Part shown: piece after piece, positions 26,596 through 34,802 of the stretch
How positions within the stretch are numbered: position 1 is the stretch's first letter
How the letters are laid out: each line of letters opens with the position of its first letter
From: Burkholderiales bacterium
GTDB taxonomy: Bacteria; Pseudomonadota; Gammaproteobacteria; Burkholderiales; JAEUOS01
DNA length: 64,000 bases
NCBI GenBank assembly: GCA_016790635.1
Contig: JAEUOR010000002.1
Location: 248,001 to 312,000, forward strand
Direction: 5' to 3'
The notes under the pieces: generated by a model
What the model saw: the letters and a program-made list of their open reading frames with translations, nothing else
The model's database searches: none
What the model was told of the DNA's origin: nothing
Position numbers and translations under genes: made by a program

Positions 26596-27174
26596 TCAGA
26601 AGCCGAGTTTCGAGCCGGCGCCAAGCAAGGTCGCGATCCCCAGCGCCGCAAAGATCGCGGCGGCGATCGAATGCACCAGCTTCATCGGCATTCGACCGGC
26701 GAGCTTCTCGCCAAGGATAACGGCAGGGACATCGGCCACCAGCATGCCCAGCGTGGTGCCGACGACCACCGTCAGCGGAGCCACGAAGTGTGCCGTCAGC
26801 GCCACCGTGGCGATCTGCGTCTTGTCGCCCATTTCCGCCAGGAAGAAGGCGATCAGCGTCGCTCCGAATACACCGAAGCGCCGGGCGACCTGCGTTTCCT
26901 CCTGCTCCAGCCGGTCGGGGATCAGTGTCCAGACCGCCATGCCGATGAAGGAGGCGCCGAGTGCCCAGCGCAAGACCTCCGGACTCAGCGCACCGGTGAG
27001 CCAGGCCCCCAGTGCGCCGGCGAGACCATGGTTCACGATCGTCGCCGCCAGGATGCCCAGGATGATCGGCAGCGGCTTCTTGAAGCGCGCAGCGAGAAGA
27101 AAAGCCAGAAGCTGGGTCTTGTCACCGATTTCTGCAAGGGCGACGACGCCAGTCGAGACCAGTAGAGCTTCCAC
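26596..27174 (-). CDS. TMEM165/GDT1 (UPF0016) family cation transporter
   Basis: A 192-residue membrane protein with two copies of the E-x-G-D-K-T motif (AEIGDKTQLLAF near the N-terminus and AEMGDKTQIATVA in the middle), each in a set of three helices. The family exchanges Mn2+/Ca2+ for protons and protects from manganese excess. I chose a GTG at 27174, which gives the family-typical start VEALLVSTGVVALAEIGDKT; a TTG at 27201 would add nine residues. Only 66 nt separate it from the tmRNA gene, so there is no room for a full yybP-ykoY Mn riboswitch. Confidence 0.87.
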   Translation of the reverse strand: MEALLVSTGVVALAEIGDKTQLLAFLLAARFKKPLPIILGILAATIVNHGLAGALGAWLTGALSPEVLRWALGASFIGMAVWTLIPDRLEQEETQVARRFGVFGATLIAFFLAEMGDKTQIATVALTAHFVAPLTVVVGTTLGMLVADVPAVILGEKLAGRMPMKLVHSIAAAIFAALGIATLLGAGSKLGF

Positions 27175-27240
27175 GCAGGTTCCGGGCGGGATCGCCAACA
27201 AGAAAGAAGGGCCCGGCAGTTGTCCGGGCCCTTGTCAAAA

Positions 27241-27611
27241 TGGTGGAGCCGGCGGGAATTGAACCCGCGTCCGCAAGCCCTCCACAGCAAGTTCTACATG
27301 CGTATCCGGTCTATTTGATTTAACCGCTGCCTTAGCCGACAGGCAGGCCGGACAGCGGCGAGTCACCTTGGTTTAAGCCGGCGCCAAGTAACCCGACGCC
27401 GGCCGATTCCCTCTGGATGACGCTACCGTGAGTTTTTGAGGCTCACTCCGGTCGAGGGAAGCACCGGTGTAGCGGCTTCGCTAGTTTTTTAGGCTGCGAG
27501 AGCAAAACGCTCGTCGTTCGCGTTTAGGTTTTTGCGGTTGGATTTACGAGGTGACCACCCCTCGGCATGCCCTCACTGCTTTGTAACCCACGTCGAAACC
27601 GGATCGGCCCC
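27241..27611 (-). ncRNA. ssrA: Transfer-messenger RNA (tmRNA)
   Basis: The 371-nt gene has the tRNA-like domain at both ends: the 5' GGGGCCG pairs with the 3' CGGCTCC before ACCA, and the T-arm GGGTTCAATTCCC is intact. The 5' part carries GGTTTCGACGTGGG, conserved in tmRNA. The resume frame at 27489-27521 encodes A-ANDERFALAA-stop, the tag added to stalled peptides. The sequence between the tag and the tRNA domain can form the expected pseudoknots. It rescues stalled ribosomes together with SmpB, which is not in the window. Confidence 0.97.
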
Positions 27612-27785
27612 GGAAATCGTCGCACGTCGCGTCGCAGCGCCACGACCTTGACATTCTAGGCCCTTTGCGCTGCTGCATCAGGAATATGGGGGGTGTGTGG
27701 CTGCCTTCAAGCCTTGGCCGTGGTGCGCGTTCCTTGCGCTGCGTCAAGCCCGGCATTGTCCGGCGAACTAATCTGTCTTGCATGA

Positions 27786-27804
27786 CGCCACCGTTTCGGT
27801 GGCG
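27786..27804. promoter_or_regulatory. Hairpin CGCCACC-GTTTC-GGTGGCG in the leader before a small gene
   Basis: A perfect 7-bp stem with a 5-nt loop lies 35 nt upstream of the ATG at 27839. No T-run follows. It may be a leader structure of that gene. Confidence 0.45.
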
Positions 27805-27838
27805 TGCGACGAATCGACCTTTTGAGCGGAGCCTTCCC

Positions 27839-28246
27839 ATGTCCTTTGCCCATGCCGTCGTCTGGCTGGACCATTCCGAAGCCCACGTGCTTCATTTCAA
27901 CGACTCGGCGGCGGAGAGCGAGAAAGTGCGCGCCCATTCGCTCCATCAGCATCGCCACCATCGCGCCGGGTCGGTGGGGTCGGGCCATGCCGCCGAGGAC
28001 GAGGCGTACTACCACGCGGTCGCAAGCGCCGTCGCGGACGCGCAGGAGATCCTGATCGTCGGTCCGGCCGGCGCCAAGACCGTGCTCATGAAGCACATGC
28101 AGCGGCACGATCCCAAGATCGCGCAATGCGTGGTCGGCATCGAGACGGTCGACCATCCGAGCGACGGGCAGTTGCTGGCCTACGCGCGCCACTACTTCGT
28201 CAAGGCCGACCGCATGCGCGGCGACCCTGTGCCGCGTCACGCCTGA
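27839..28246 (+). CDS. Small eRF1-domain-like protein (translational machinery protein family)
   Basis: A 135-residue soluble protein. The start MSFAHAVVWLDHSEAHVLHF and the later AQEILIVGPAGAKTVLMKHM and YARHYFVKADR segments resemble a small conserved proteobacterial family often labelled as translational machinery or eRF1 domain 3-like. I recognise the family but not a proven function. A histidine-rich stretch (HSLHQHRHHRAG) in the middle is notable and could bind metal. The ATG at 27839 is clear. Confidence 0.65.
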   Translation: MSFAHAVVWLDHSEAHVLHFNDSAAESEKVRAHSLHQHRHHRAGSVGSGHAAEDEAYYHAVASAVADAQEILIVGPAGAKTVLMKHMQRHDPKIAQCVVGIETVDHPSDGQLLAYARHYFVKADRMRGDPVPRHA

Positions 28247-28303
28247 CCGTGTTGGGTGTACCCTTGCCTTCCTGGACGCACGCGCGGGAAGGCAGGGAAA
28301 GGG

Positions 28304-28717
28304 TTGCGCAGACGCGAATTGATGTTGTGCGCCTGCGCCGGGATTGCCGGCGTGGTGCCGCGTGCCTGGTCGCAGGCCGGGCCGGAGTGGCGGCCGTTCA
28401 TGGACCTGGCCTTCGAGATGCGCCGGCGTGCGGTCGCCGCAGGCGACCAGCCCTATGGCGCGGTGGTGGTGCGCGAACGCAAGGTCGTCGCGGCCAGTCC
28501 CAGCCGGGTTGTCAGCGCGCGCAACGTCGACGCCCACGCCGAGCGCGAGGCCCTGCGAGAAGCGCGCGAGAAACTGGGCGCCGCTGACCTGGCCGGTGCG
28601 GTCCTGGTGTCGAGTTCGCGCCCCTGTGGCCTGTGCGAGCGCGCCGCCTTCGCCGCCGGCATCACGCGCATGATCCACGGCGAGCAACTGCACGACGCCG
28701 GTCCGCCGCGCGCTTAA
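28304..28717 (+). CDS. Cytidine/guanine deaminase-like zinc enzyme with a Tat-like leader
   Basis: A short deaminase-fold protein with the zinc site H-A-E in VDAHAEREALREA and the cysteines in SSSRPCGLCERAAF. The core from PEWRPFMDLAFEMRRR onward matches the TadA/guanine deaminase group. The start is uncertain: the TTG at 28304, after a GGGAAAGGG stretch, gives a leader LRRRELMLCACAGIAGVV ending in WSQA, which looks like an export signal. A GTG at 28256 would only lengthen the N-terminus. An exported deaminase would be unusual. Confidence 0.72.
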   Translation: MRRRELMLCACAGIAGVVPRAWSQAGPEWRPFMDLAFEMRRRAVAAGDQPYGAVVVRERKVVAASPSRVVSARNVDAHAEREALREAREKLGAADLAGAVLVSSSRPCGLCERAAFAAGITRMIHGEQLHDAGPPRA

Positions 28718-28791
28718 GTCGCGGAGCCGGCGCAAACGCGGCGGCTCCGGATGATGCCGCACGCGCTTATGCGGGCGCGGTCAACCGCGCC

Positions 28792-29994
28792 TCACGGGTA
28801 CATGTAGCGTCGTGACCAGGGCGTGCTGTTGTAGCGCGGGTCGGCGCCGGCCTTGCACACCAGCACCTGATGGATCGACACCCAGTCGTGCGCGAAGGCA
28901 TGCGCGCAGCCGGCCAGGTAGATGCGCCAGATGCGAAAGCGCTTCTCGTCGACCAGGCGGTGAATGGCGGCGGCGCGATCCTCGAAGTTGGCCGACCACA
29001 AGGCCAGGGTGCGCGCGTAATGGCGCCGCAGCGATTCGACGTCCAGCGCCTCGAGTCCGGCGGCGGCCATCTCCTTCAATGCCAGCGAGATGTGCGGCAG
29101 CTCGCCGCGCGGGAACACGTACTTGTCGATGAAGTCGGCCGCGCCGTAGGGCGAACCGCGGCTCTCGGGGTCGGTCGCGGTGATGCCGTGGTTCATCGCC
29201 AGCCCGCCGTCGGCCAGGAGCGCCTGGATGCGGCCGAAGTAGGTGCGCAGGTTCTTGAGTCCCACGTGCTCGAACATGCCCACCGAGGTGATGCGCTCGA
29301 ACGTGCCGGTCACGTCGCGGTAGTCCTGCAGGCGGATCTCGACCCGGTCGGCCACGCCGGCCGCGCGCACCCGTTCGCGCGCCAGTTCGTACTGGTTCTT
29401 CGACAGGGTGATGCCGGTGACGCGTGCGCCGTACTTTTGCGCTGCGCGGATGGCGAGCGCGCCCCAGCCGCAGCCGATGTCGAGCAGGCGGTCGCCGGGC
29501 TGCACCATGATCTTGGTGAGGATGTGATCGAGCTTGGCCAGCTGCGCGGTCTCCAGGTCCTCGCGGCCGGTCTCGAAGTACGCGCACGAGTACACCATGC
29601 GCGCATCCAGCCAGGCGGCGTAGAAGTCGTTGGAAACGTCGTAGTGATAGCCGATCGCCTCGGCGTCACGGCGCTTGTTGGCGCGCACGGCGTGGAAGGC
29701 GCGCCGCGCGCGCCCCGGGCGCGTGGTGGCCGCGACCAGGCCCGCGACCGCGTCGATCGCGTCACTGATGCGGCCCTCGATGTGAAACATGCCCTGGATG
29801 TAGGCGTCCGCCAGCCGGTCCAGGCTGGGCTTGATGAAGGGCATGAGTGCGCGCCGCGTCGGTATCAACACCGTGACCTTGGGCGCGCGCCCCAGGTCGT
29901 GCTCGCGGTTGTCCCACAGTCTCAGGCGCAGCGGAATGTCGGCACGTGCGCGCAGGCCCAGGAGGGCGTGATCGATGCTGCGTTCGAGGATCAT
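28792..29994 (-). CDS. cfa: Cyclopropane-fatty-acyl-phospholipid synthase
   Basis: A 400-residue SAM-dependent enzyme that methylenates unsaturated acyl chains in membrane lipids. The N-terminal lipid-binding domain (FHIEGRISDAIDAV) precedes YHYDVSNDFYAAWLD, the marker VYSCAYF with the active-site cysteine and the SAM motif LLDIGCGWGALAI. The ATG at 29994 gives MILERSIDH. It lies 146 nt downstream of the UGSC selenoprotein gene on the same strand, too far for coupling but compatible with one transcript. Confidence 0.92.
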   Translation of the reverse strand: MILERSIDHALLGLRARADIPLRLRLWDNREHDLGRAPKVTVLIPTRRALMPFIKPSLDRLADAYIQGMFHIEGRISDAIDAVAGLVAATTRPGRARRAFHAVRANKRRDAEAIGYHYDVSNDFYAAWLDARMVYSCAYFETGREDLETAQLAKLDHILTKIMVQPGDRLLDIGCGWGALAIRAAQKYGARVTGITLSKNQYELARERVRAAGVADRVEIRLQDYRDVTGTFERITSVGMFEHVGLKNLRTYFGRIQALLADGGLAMNHGITATDPESRGSPYGAADFIDKYVFPRGELPHISLALKEMAAAGLEALDVESLRRHYARTLALWSANFEDRAAAIHRLVDEKRFRIWRIYLAGCAHAFAHDWVSIHQVLVCKAGADPRYNSTPWSRRYMYP

Positions 29995-30140
29995 GGCATG
30001 GCCCTCCGCTGTATCGAGGCGAGAAACGGTACTTTGCACCTGTCCGGCGGTGGGCGCAAGTCAGCGGTGCGGCTTGTGCGGTGCAGCGAGCGCGGCGCGC
30101 GCAGGGCAGGCTGTGAAGGCGCGCAAGACAGCGCGCCTGT

Positions 30141-30674
30141 CTACGCGCCCTGGCGCTGGATCATCGCAAGGATTTGTTCCACGGCCGTATCGGCGATCGC
30201 GGCCAGTTCGGCCGGCGTGCGGTTCTGGATCGGGTGCGGCACCCACACCAGGCCGGCGGCGAAGCCGAGCGCCTTCATCTGCGCGTCGGCTGCCGCGCGG
30301 AACGCCTCGCTGGCGACGCCGCATCCGGGGATGCCGCGGCGATCCAGGGTCTGGAGGTCATGCAGACTGCATGACGTGCAGGACCCTCAGTCGGCCAGTG
30401 CCTCGATGACGACGTCGCAACGTTCGACGATGTCCTGGATGACCTGCTCGGGCGCGGGCTTGGTATGGGTCGGCTTGGCGAAACGCAGGAGCGTGAGCCC
30501 GCGCGCGGACAAGCGCGCCTCGATCGTGTCGAGGAACTCCTCGCTGCGTTCCTTGGAGATGGACAGGAGTCCGACGGTTGCGCGCGAGAGGTCGGCCGGC
30601 GGCGGGCGCCGGGCGCGCTGCGCCGCTGCGGTCTCCATGGTGGGATCTCGCATCGAATAGGCTTCCAGGTTCAT
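30141..30674 (-). CDS. UGSC-motif selenoprotein (Sec at codon 96)
   Basis: Read through the in-frame UGA at 30387-30389, the product is 177 residues with ALAD-U-GSCTSC at positions 92-101, a U-x2-C redox motif followed by a further cysteine. The N-terminal part (TVGLLSISKERSEEFLDTI, DVVIEAL) and the C-terminal part (RRGIPGCGVASEAFRAAAD, GLVWVPHP) form one continuous domain, so the UGA is not a disabling stop. A perfect 8-bp hairpin follows it. The UGSC family was noted in marine metagenomic selenoproteome surveys, to my recollection; its reaction is unknown. The ATG overlaps the stop of the thioredoxin-fusion partner by 4 nt. Confidence 0.88.
30357..30375 (-). promoter_or_regulatory. SECIS element of the UGSC gene
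   Basis: A perfect stem GTCATGCA/TGCATGAC with the 3-nt loop GTC starts 11 nt after the UGA; the loop begins after 19 nt and its first base is G. An outer GGGTC/GACCC pairing can extend the element. This is the best-formed SECIS of the three in the window. Confidence 0.8.
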
Positions 30675-32095
30675 GTGCCGATCTCCGTGGATACGACTTG
30701 CACTTCTTGGTGGCGCCGTTGCGCGGTCCAGCCGCCGATGATAGCGGAGAACAATCCGCCTTCGCCGCCGGCGCGCACGATGATGAGGCCGCCGGGATGG
30801 AACTTGTCGATCATCTCCTCGCCGCGCGACGCGTCGATTCCCATGCCAACCCCGCCCGCGCCTGCGACCAGGTCGCGCCCCGGGCGCCTCAGGGCCTGCC
30901 AGATCTCCGCCTCGATGCGTGCGCGGTCCCAGCCGCCCTGCTTGAAGATGGCGTAGTGATCGGGGGAGATCACCAGGAGCGCATGCGACCACTGCGCCTG
31001 CTTGGGATGACAGACCGCCCACAAGGCCATCGCCAGCGAGCGCGCCAGGCCCTCGGGGTCGCGCGACTTCTGCTCGGCGACGCCCTGTACCCCGTCGCCG
31101 TGGAAGAGTGTCACGGTGGATGATCCGCGCGGGTGGCCGCGGGCGACGTTGAGCGGCACCCAGTCCGGATCGGTTTCGTCCTCGGCAAAGCAAAACGTGT
31201 ACTTGCCCGGGTTGCCCAGCACCGCCCGGTCGATCTCCTGCGGGCGGCCGCCGCCGACGTTGCGGATCACCAGCTGCAGCGCGCGGCCGATGGTGGCATT
31301 GGCGCGATTGCCCTGGCCGAGCGCATTGCCGGCCCAGTTCATGCCGATGCGTTTGCTGACCGGGCCGTTGACGATCACCACCGGGCCCGAGAACCACAGC
31401 GTTGCCAACAGGCCGTGCATCGAGAATTCGGGTTTGAGCGCCGCCTCGATGGCGGCCAGGACGACAGGGAAGTATTCGGGGCGGCAACCGGCCATCACGG
31501 CGTTGATGGCGGCTTTCTCGATGGTGCACTCGGCCAGGTTGGGGGGAATCAGCCCGATGATCTCGTCGGGCTTGCGCGTGGTGCCGCCCAGCATGCGCGC
31601 GATGCGCAGGTCGGTTGGCGGGATCACCGGCAAGCCGTCGGTCCAGCCGCGGTCGTAGGCGACTTCCGCCGGATCGTCCATCGGGTCGACCTCGATTTTG
31701 CGCGAGGCCAGTTGCAAAGCGCCGAACCTGAGCGCCAGGCGCTCGGGCATGCCGGGCTCGACCGAGAGCGAGCCGCAACCGGGCCGCGACGGCGGCAGGT
31801 CGGGGCCGAGTCCGGTCAGGCCGCTGACCTTCTCCCAGTCTGAACGGTGCCATCCTTCAGCGCGTGCGGCCTCGCGACCATCCTCGAGGCGGATCAGGGT
31901 CGGCACGATCTCGATCCTGAGGCGCCAGGACGTCTCGAGCCCGCGGTCATCCAGCGCGCCGCCGGCGGCCGCGGGAAAGGCGGGGTCGTCCTGGCAATGG
32001 AGCGCCAGCGGCAGGCGCTCTTTCAATTCGGCCAGCAACGGTTCGACCATCTGGCAGGTCTCGCAGTCGCGCTTGACTACCACCACGTATTGCAT
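30671..32095 (-). CDS. Thioredoxin-like domain fused to a conserved domain of unknown function, UGSC partner
   Basis: A 474-residue protein. Residues 1-80 form a thioredoxin-like fold with the redox motif KRDCETCQMVEPLL (C-x2-C) and EIVPTLIRLEDGRE with its cis-proline. The rest is a large conserved domain: GWTDGLPVIPPTDLRIARML, AGCRPEYFPVVLAAIEAAL, FSGPVVIVNGP, NWAGNALGQGNRANATIGRA and a glycine-rich end. It has no signal peptide or transmembrane helix. It overlaps the UGSC gene by 4 nt, so the two proteins very likely act together, the CxxC domain perhaps reducing the selenenyl-sulfide of the partner. The large domain may be the catalytic part; I do not recognise its reaction. Confidence 0.78.
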   Translation of the reverse strand: MQYVVVVKRDCETCQMVEPLLAELKERLPLALHCQDDPAFPAAAGGALDDRGLETSWRLRIEIVPTLIRLEDGREAARAEGWHRSDWEKVSGLTGLGPDLPPSRPGCGSLSVEPGMPERLALRFGALQLASRKIEVDPMDDPAEVAYDRGWTDGLPVIPPTDLRIARMLGGTTRKPDEIIGLIPPNLAECTIEKAAINAVMAGCRPEYFPVVLAAIEAALKPEFSMHGLLATLWFSGPVVIVNGPVSKRIGMNWAGNALGQGNRANATIGRALQLVIRNVGGGRPQEIDRAVLGNPGKYTFCFAEDETDPDWVPLNVARGHPRGSSTVTLFHGDGVQGVAEQKSRDPEGLARSLAMALWAVCHPKQAQWSHALLVISPDHYAIFKQGGWDRARIEAEIWQALRRPGRDLVAGAGGVGMGIDASRGEEMIDKFHPGGLIIVRAGGEGGLFSAIIGGWTAQRRHQEVQVVSTEIGT

Positions 32096-32248
32096 CCTTG
32101 TTCCCGTCGTTTGCATGCCTCTCCAGAATACACCCGCGCTCCCGTGCGGTAGGCGTGCTCCCGTCACGCTGGCGGCAGTCGGGCTACACTGCCGGCCTGC
32201 GGGTGGTGGGACCATCGCCCGCCGACCTTCCTTCACGAAAGGCATTGC

Positions 32249-32719
32249 ATGACTCAGAAACTGGGTATCGGCGCGGAATTCCCGGCGATGCGCATTCCCC
32301 TGGTCGGCGGCGGCGAGATGTCGCTGCCCGACGGCCTCGAGGGCAAGTACAAGGTCATCCTCTTTTATCGCGGGCACTGGTGACCCTACTGCGTCCGGCA
32401 GTTGGCCGGATTTGCCAAGATCAAGCCCGAACTCGACGCGCTCGGCGTCGGCCTTTTCACGGCCAGCATCGACGGACCGGACAAGGCCGGGGAAGTGGCC
32501 GCCAAGCTCAACTTCCCGGTCGGGCATAGCGTCACCCGCGCTCATGCCGACCTGATCGGCGCATGGTGGGAAGATCGCCGCTCGATCATCCAGCCTTCCG
32601 AATTCATCCTCGGGCCGGACAACAAGGTCGTCGGTTCATCCTATAGCGACGGGCCGCTCGGGCGCATCGACGCGGCCGACGTGGTGCGCCTGGTCACCTT
32701 CTACAACTCGCGCAAGTAG
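32249..32719 (+). CDS. Peroxiredoxin-like (AhpC/TSA) selenoprotein (Sec at codon 45)
   Basis: Read through the in-frame UGA at 32381-32383, the product is 156 residues of the AhpC/TSA-redoxin fold with VILFYRGHW-U-PYCVRQL. Selenocysteine stands where peroxiredoxins have the peroxidatic cysteine, with a second cysteine three residues on. The ATG at 32249 is preceded by AAAGG. The downstream half (GVGLFTASIDGPDKAGEVA, PSEFILGPDNKVV) is in the same frame. A hairpin 16 nt after the UGA fits a SECIS. The likely role is peroxide or thiol-disulfide chemistry. It is divergent from the UGSC operon and convergent with selC. Confidence 0.9.
32393..32411 (+). promoter_or_regulatory. SECIS element of the peroxiredoxin-like gene
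   Basis: The stem GTCCGGC/GCCGGAT (6 Watson-Crick pairs plus a closing G-U) has the loop AGTTG, with G at the second position. The loop begins 16 nt after the UGA, in the range used by bacterial SelB. Confidence 0.72.
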
Positions 32720-32741
32720 GCGCGTTCGCGCCTGGCCGCAG

Positions 32742-32769
32742 GGCCGCCCGTCGGGGCGGCCTTTTTTTT
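32742..32769 (+). terminator. Intrinsic terminator after the peroxiredoxin-like gene
   Basis: The perfect stem GGCCGCCC/GGGCGGCC with loop GTCG is followed by eight T. It ends the selenoprotein transcript 23 nt after the stop codon and just before the convergent selC gene. In the opposite direction there is no T-run after the stem. Confidence 0.92.
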
Positions 32770-32774
32770 CGTGC

Positions 32775-32869
32775 TGGCGGAAGTGAGTGGGAGTCGAACC
32801 CACCAGGAACGTCTGACGCCCCTCACCGGGTTTGAAGTCCGGGCGCCCCACCGGGGACGATTCTCTTCC
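32775..32869 (-). tRNA. selC: tRNA-Sec, anticodon TCA
   Basis: The gene is 95 nt, the canonical length for bacterial tRNA-Sec. It has an 8-bp acceptor arm (GGAAGAGA against TCACTTCC), a 6-bp D-stem, the anticodon loop CTTCAAA at 32833-32835, a long 7-bp variable arm with loop CAG, the T-arm GTGGG-TTCGACT-CCCAC and an encoded GCCA end. Two oddities: an A-A mismatch at acceptor position 6 and an A-C apposition closing the anticodon stem. It lies 19 nt downstream of selB on the same strand, so it is probably co-transcribed with selAB and must be processed from that RNA. Confidence 0.93.
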
Positions 32870-32888
32870 CTGTGAACATCAATGCAGT

Positions 32889-34802
32889 CTACCCGGCCTG
32901 TCCCTGGTCGGCGCCGAAGACCTGCTCTGCGCTCTTCATCACCAGGCGCTCGTTGCCCAGGCGGCGCGTGAGCCCCAGCCGGTCGAAGGCTTCCAGCACC
33001 TCGATGGCCAGGTTGCGGCCCAGGCCCGAGCGGTCGCGAAACTGTGCGGCGGTGAAGCGCTGCTTGCGGTCGGCGCCGCCCAAGGCTTCGGCGTGCGCAG
33101 CGAGCGTGCGCGCCGCGGCCGGCGGCATGAAACGCTCTTCGCCGATGCGCACCAGGCGACGCATCTGCGCCATGCGGCCCTGCAGCGACTTGACCTGCCG
33201 CACCGGCAGCTTGAGGCCGGCGGCGATCTCCGCGCAGGTCGGCGCCTGCGCGGGTTCATTCTTGGAAAAGGCCGCGATGCGGCGCGCAAGCGCCTCGTCG
33301 GCATCGTTCAGGCCGCTGTCGTGTGTCGCCAGCGCCAGCGCCGCGCCATGCCGCTTGAGGCTGCCGTCGGCCAGCAGGTCGGCGGCCAGCACGGCCAGTG
33401 CGTCGCGCTTGACGCGCAGCGCAGTGCCATGCAAGAGGCGGTCTTCGGGCACGCCGGGCGAGGCCGGTGAGCGCGCGTGCCAGGCGGCAAGCGCGGCCAG
33501 CGCAGCACTCTTCGCCGCGTTCCAGTGCTTGGTCTCGAAAGCGACGGACCCGGCCACGCGCGCACCGGCGGTTGCAAGCAGACGCTGCACGTGCGCAGCA
33601 TCCAGGTTGCGCGCGCGCGCGAAGTCGGACGGTTCCAGGCCCGACGGCGAGACCGCCAGCGCCGCGCGCAGCGCCTCTCCGTGATCGGCGCGGTCGAGCG
33701 CATGCAGCAGCGCCAGGCGTGCCGGCCGCGCGCGGCCGCGCGGCGGCGCGAAGATGTCGATGACCCGCGCGCCGCCCAGGGTGCGGCGCGCCGACTGGTC
33801 GCGCAGGATGGCGCGGTCGCCGTGGCAGGCCTGCAGCGGGCGGTCGAGCACCAGTTGCGCCAGTCCGGTCTCGCCGGGTGCGAGGCTGGCGGCTTCCAGC
33901 AGCGCGACGCGTCCGGTCACATCCGCCGCTCCCAGGTGCACGTGCAGCGGGGTCCAGTGGGCCAGGGGTCGCGCCTCGCCGGCCAGTACCTGCACCATGA
34001 CGTCGATGCGCGTGACCGCGGGTGCGACATCCGGCGCGACGATCCAGTCGCCGCGGCTGATGGCGGCGGTCGCACCGGCCAGGTTGAGCGCGCAGCGCTC
34101 GCCGGCGACCGCGCGCGGGGCGCCGCGGTCGTGCGCGCGCAGGCCGCGCACGCGTGCGGCGGCGCCGGCCGGCCGCGCTTCGACCATGTCGCCGGCCGCG
34201 ACGCTGCCGGAGAGCACCGTGCCAGTCACGATCAGTCCGGCACCCGGCAGCGTGAAGGCGCGGTCCACGGTCATGCGCAGGTGGTCGCCTGCGCGCGCGC
34301 TGCGCCCGGCCATGGCCTGCAGATGCGCGCGCAGCGGCTCCACCCCGGCCCCGGTCAATGCGGACAAAGGGAAGACCGGTACCAGGCCGGCACCATGGGC
34401 CGCGAGGAGCGTGCTCACCTCGCCTGCCGCAACTTCGGCGCGCGCCGGTTCGACCGCATCGATCTTGGTCAGGGCGACCGCGCCGACCGGCACGCCGATG
34501 AGTTCCAGGATGGCCAGGTGCTCGCGCGTCTGCGGCATGGGCCCGTCGTCGGCCGCCACGACCAGCAGCGCGCAGTCGATGCCGGTCATGCCGGCCAGCA
34601 TGTTGTGCACGAAGTGCTCGTGCCCCGGCACGTCGACAAAGCCGATGCGCCGCCCGTTGGCGGTCTCGAGATGGGCGAAGCCCAGGTCGATGGTCATGCC
34701 GCGGCGCTTTTCCTCGGGCAGGCGATCGGTGTCGACGCCGGTCAGCTGCCGGATCAGCGAGGTCTTGCCGTGGTCGACATGTCCCGCGGTGGCGATGATC
34801 AC
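32889..34802 (-). CDS. selB: Selenocysteine-specific elongation factor
   Basis: A 637-residue GTPase that carries Sec-tRNA to UGA codons followed by a SECIS. The G domain has GHVDHGKTS (G1), [10 protein letters not shown] (G2), DVPGHE (G3) and TKID (G4). EF-Tu-like domains 2-3 follow. The C-terminal half holds the four winged helices that bind SECIS RNA (last ones [15 protein letters not shown] and [20 protein letters not shown]). The start is a GTG at 34802 overlapping the selA stop (GTGA). It is the reader for the three SECIS elements in this window. Confidence 0.95.
   Translation of the reverse strand: MIIATAGHVDHGKTSLIRQLTGVDTDRLPEEKRRGMTIDLGFAHLETANGRRIGFVDVPGHEHFVHNMLAGMTGIDCALLVVAADDGPMPQTREHLAILELIGVPVGAVALTKIDAVEPARAEVAAGEVSTLLAAHGAGLVPVFPLSALTGAGVEPLRAHLQAMAGRSARAGDHLRMTVDRAFTLPGAGLIVTGTVLSGSVAAGDMVEARPAGAAARVRGLRAHDRGAPRAVAGERCALNLAGATAAISRGDWIVAPDVAPAVTRIDVMVQVLAGEARPLAHWTPLHVHLGAADVTGRVALLEAASLAPGETGLAQLVLDRPLQACHGDRAILRDQSARRTLGGARVIDIFAPPRGRARPARLALLHALDRADHGEALRAALAVSPSGLEPSDFARARNLDAAHVQRLLATAGARVAGSVAFETKHWNAAKSAALAALAAWHARSPASPGVPEDRLLHGTALRVKRDALAVLAADLLADGSLKRHGAALALATHDSGLNDADEALARRIAAFSKNEPAQAPTCAEIAAGLKLPVRQVKSLQGRMAQMRRLVRIGEERFMPPAAARTLAAHAEALGGADRKQRFTAAQFRDRSGLGRNLAIEVLEAFDRLGLTRRLGNERLVMKSAEQVFGADQGQAG

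Noticed and set aside
27175..27240. Manganese riboswitch before the TMEM165/GDT1 gene
   Set aside because: Only 66 nt separate it from tmRNA, too short for a yybP-ykoY element, and its conserved loop is not seen.
27241..27611. Integration site of a mobile element at the tmRNA gene
   Set aside because: No integrase and no duplicated 3' end in the window.
30141..30674. Apparent truncation of the UGSC protein at 30387
   Set aside because: The UGA is in frame within the UGSC motif, with a perfect SECIS hairpin and selA/B/C close by.
32249..32719. Apparent start of a redoxin gene at an internal ATG near 32402
   Set aside because: That start would remove the active site; the upstream half is in frame through the UGA.
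32775..32869. Island insertion at selC
   Set aside because: No integrase or direct repeat; neighbours are ordinary chromosomal genes.
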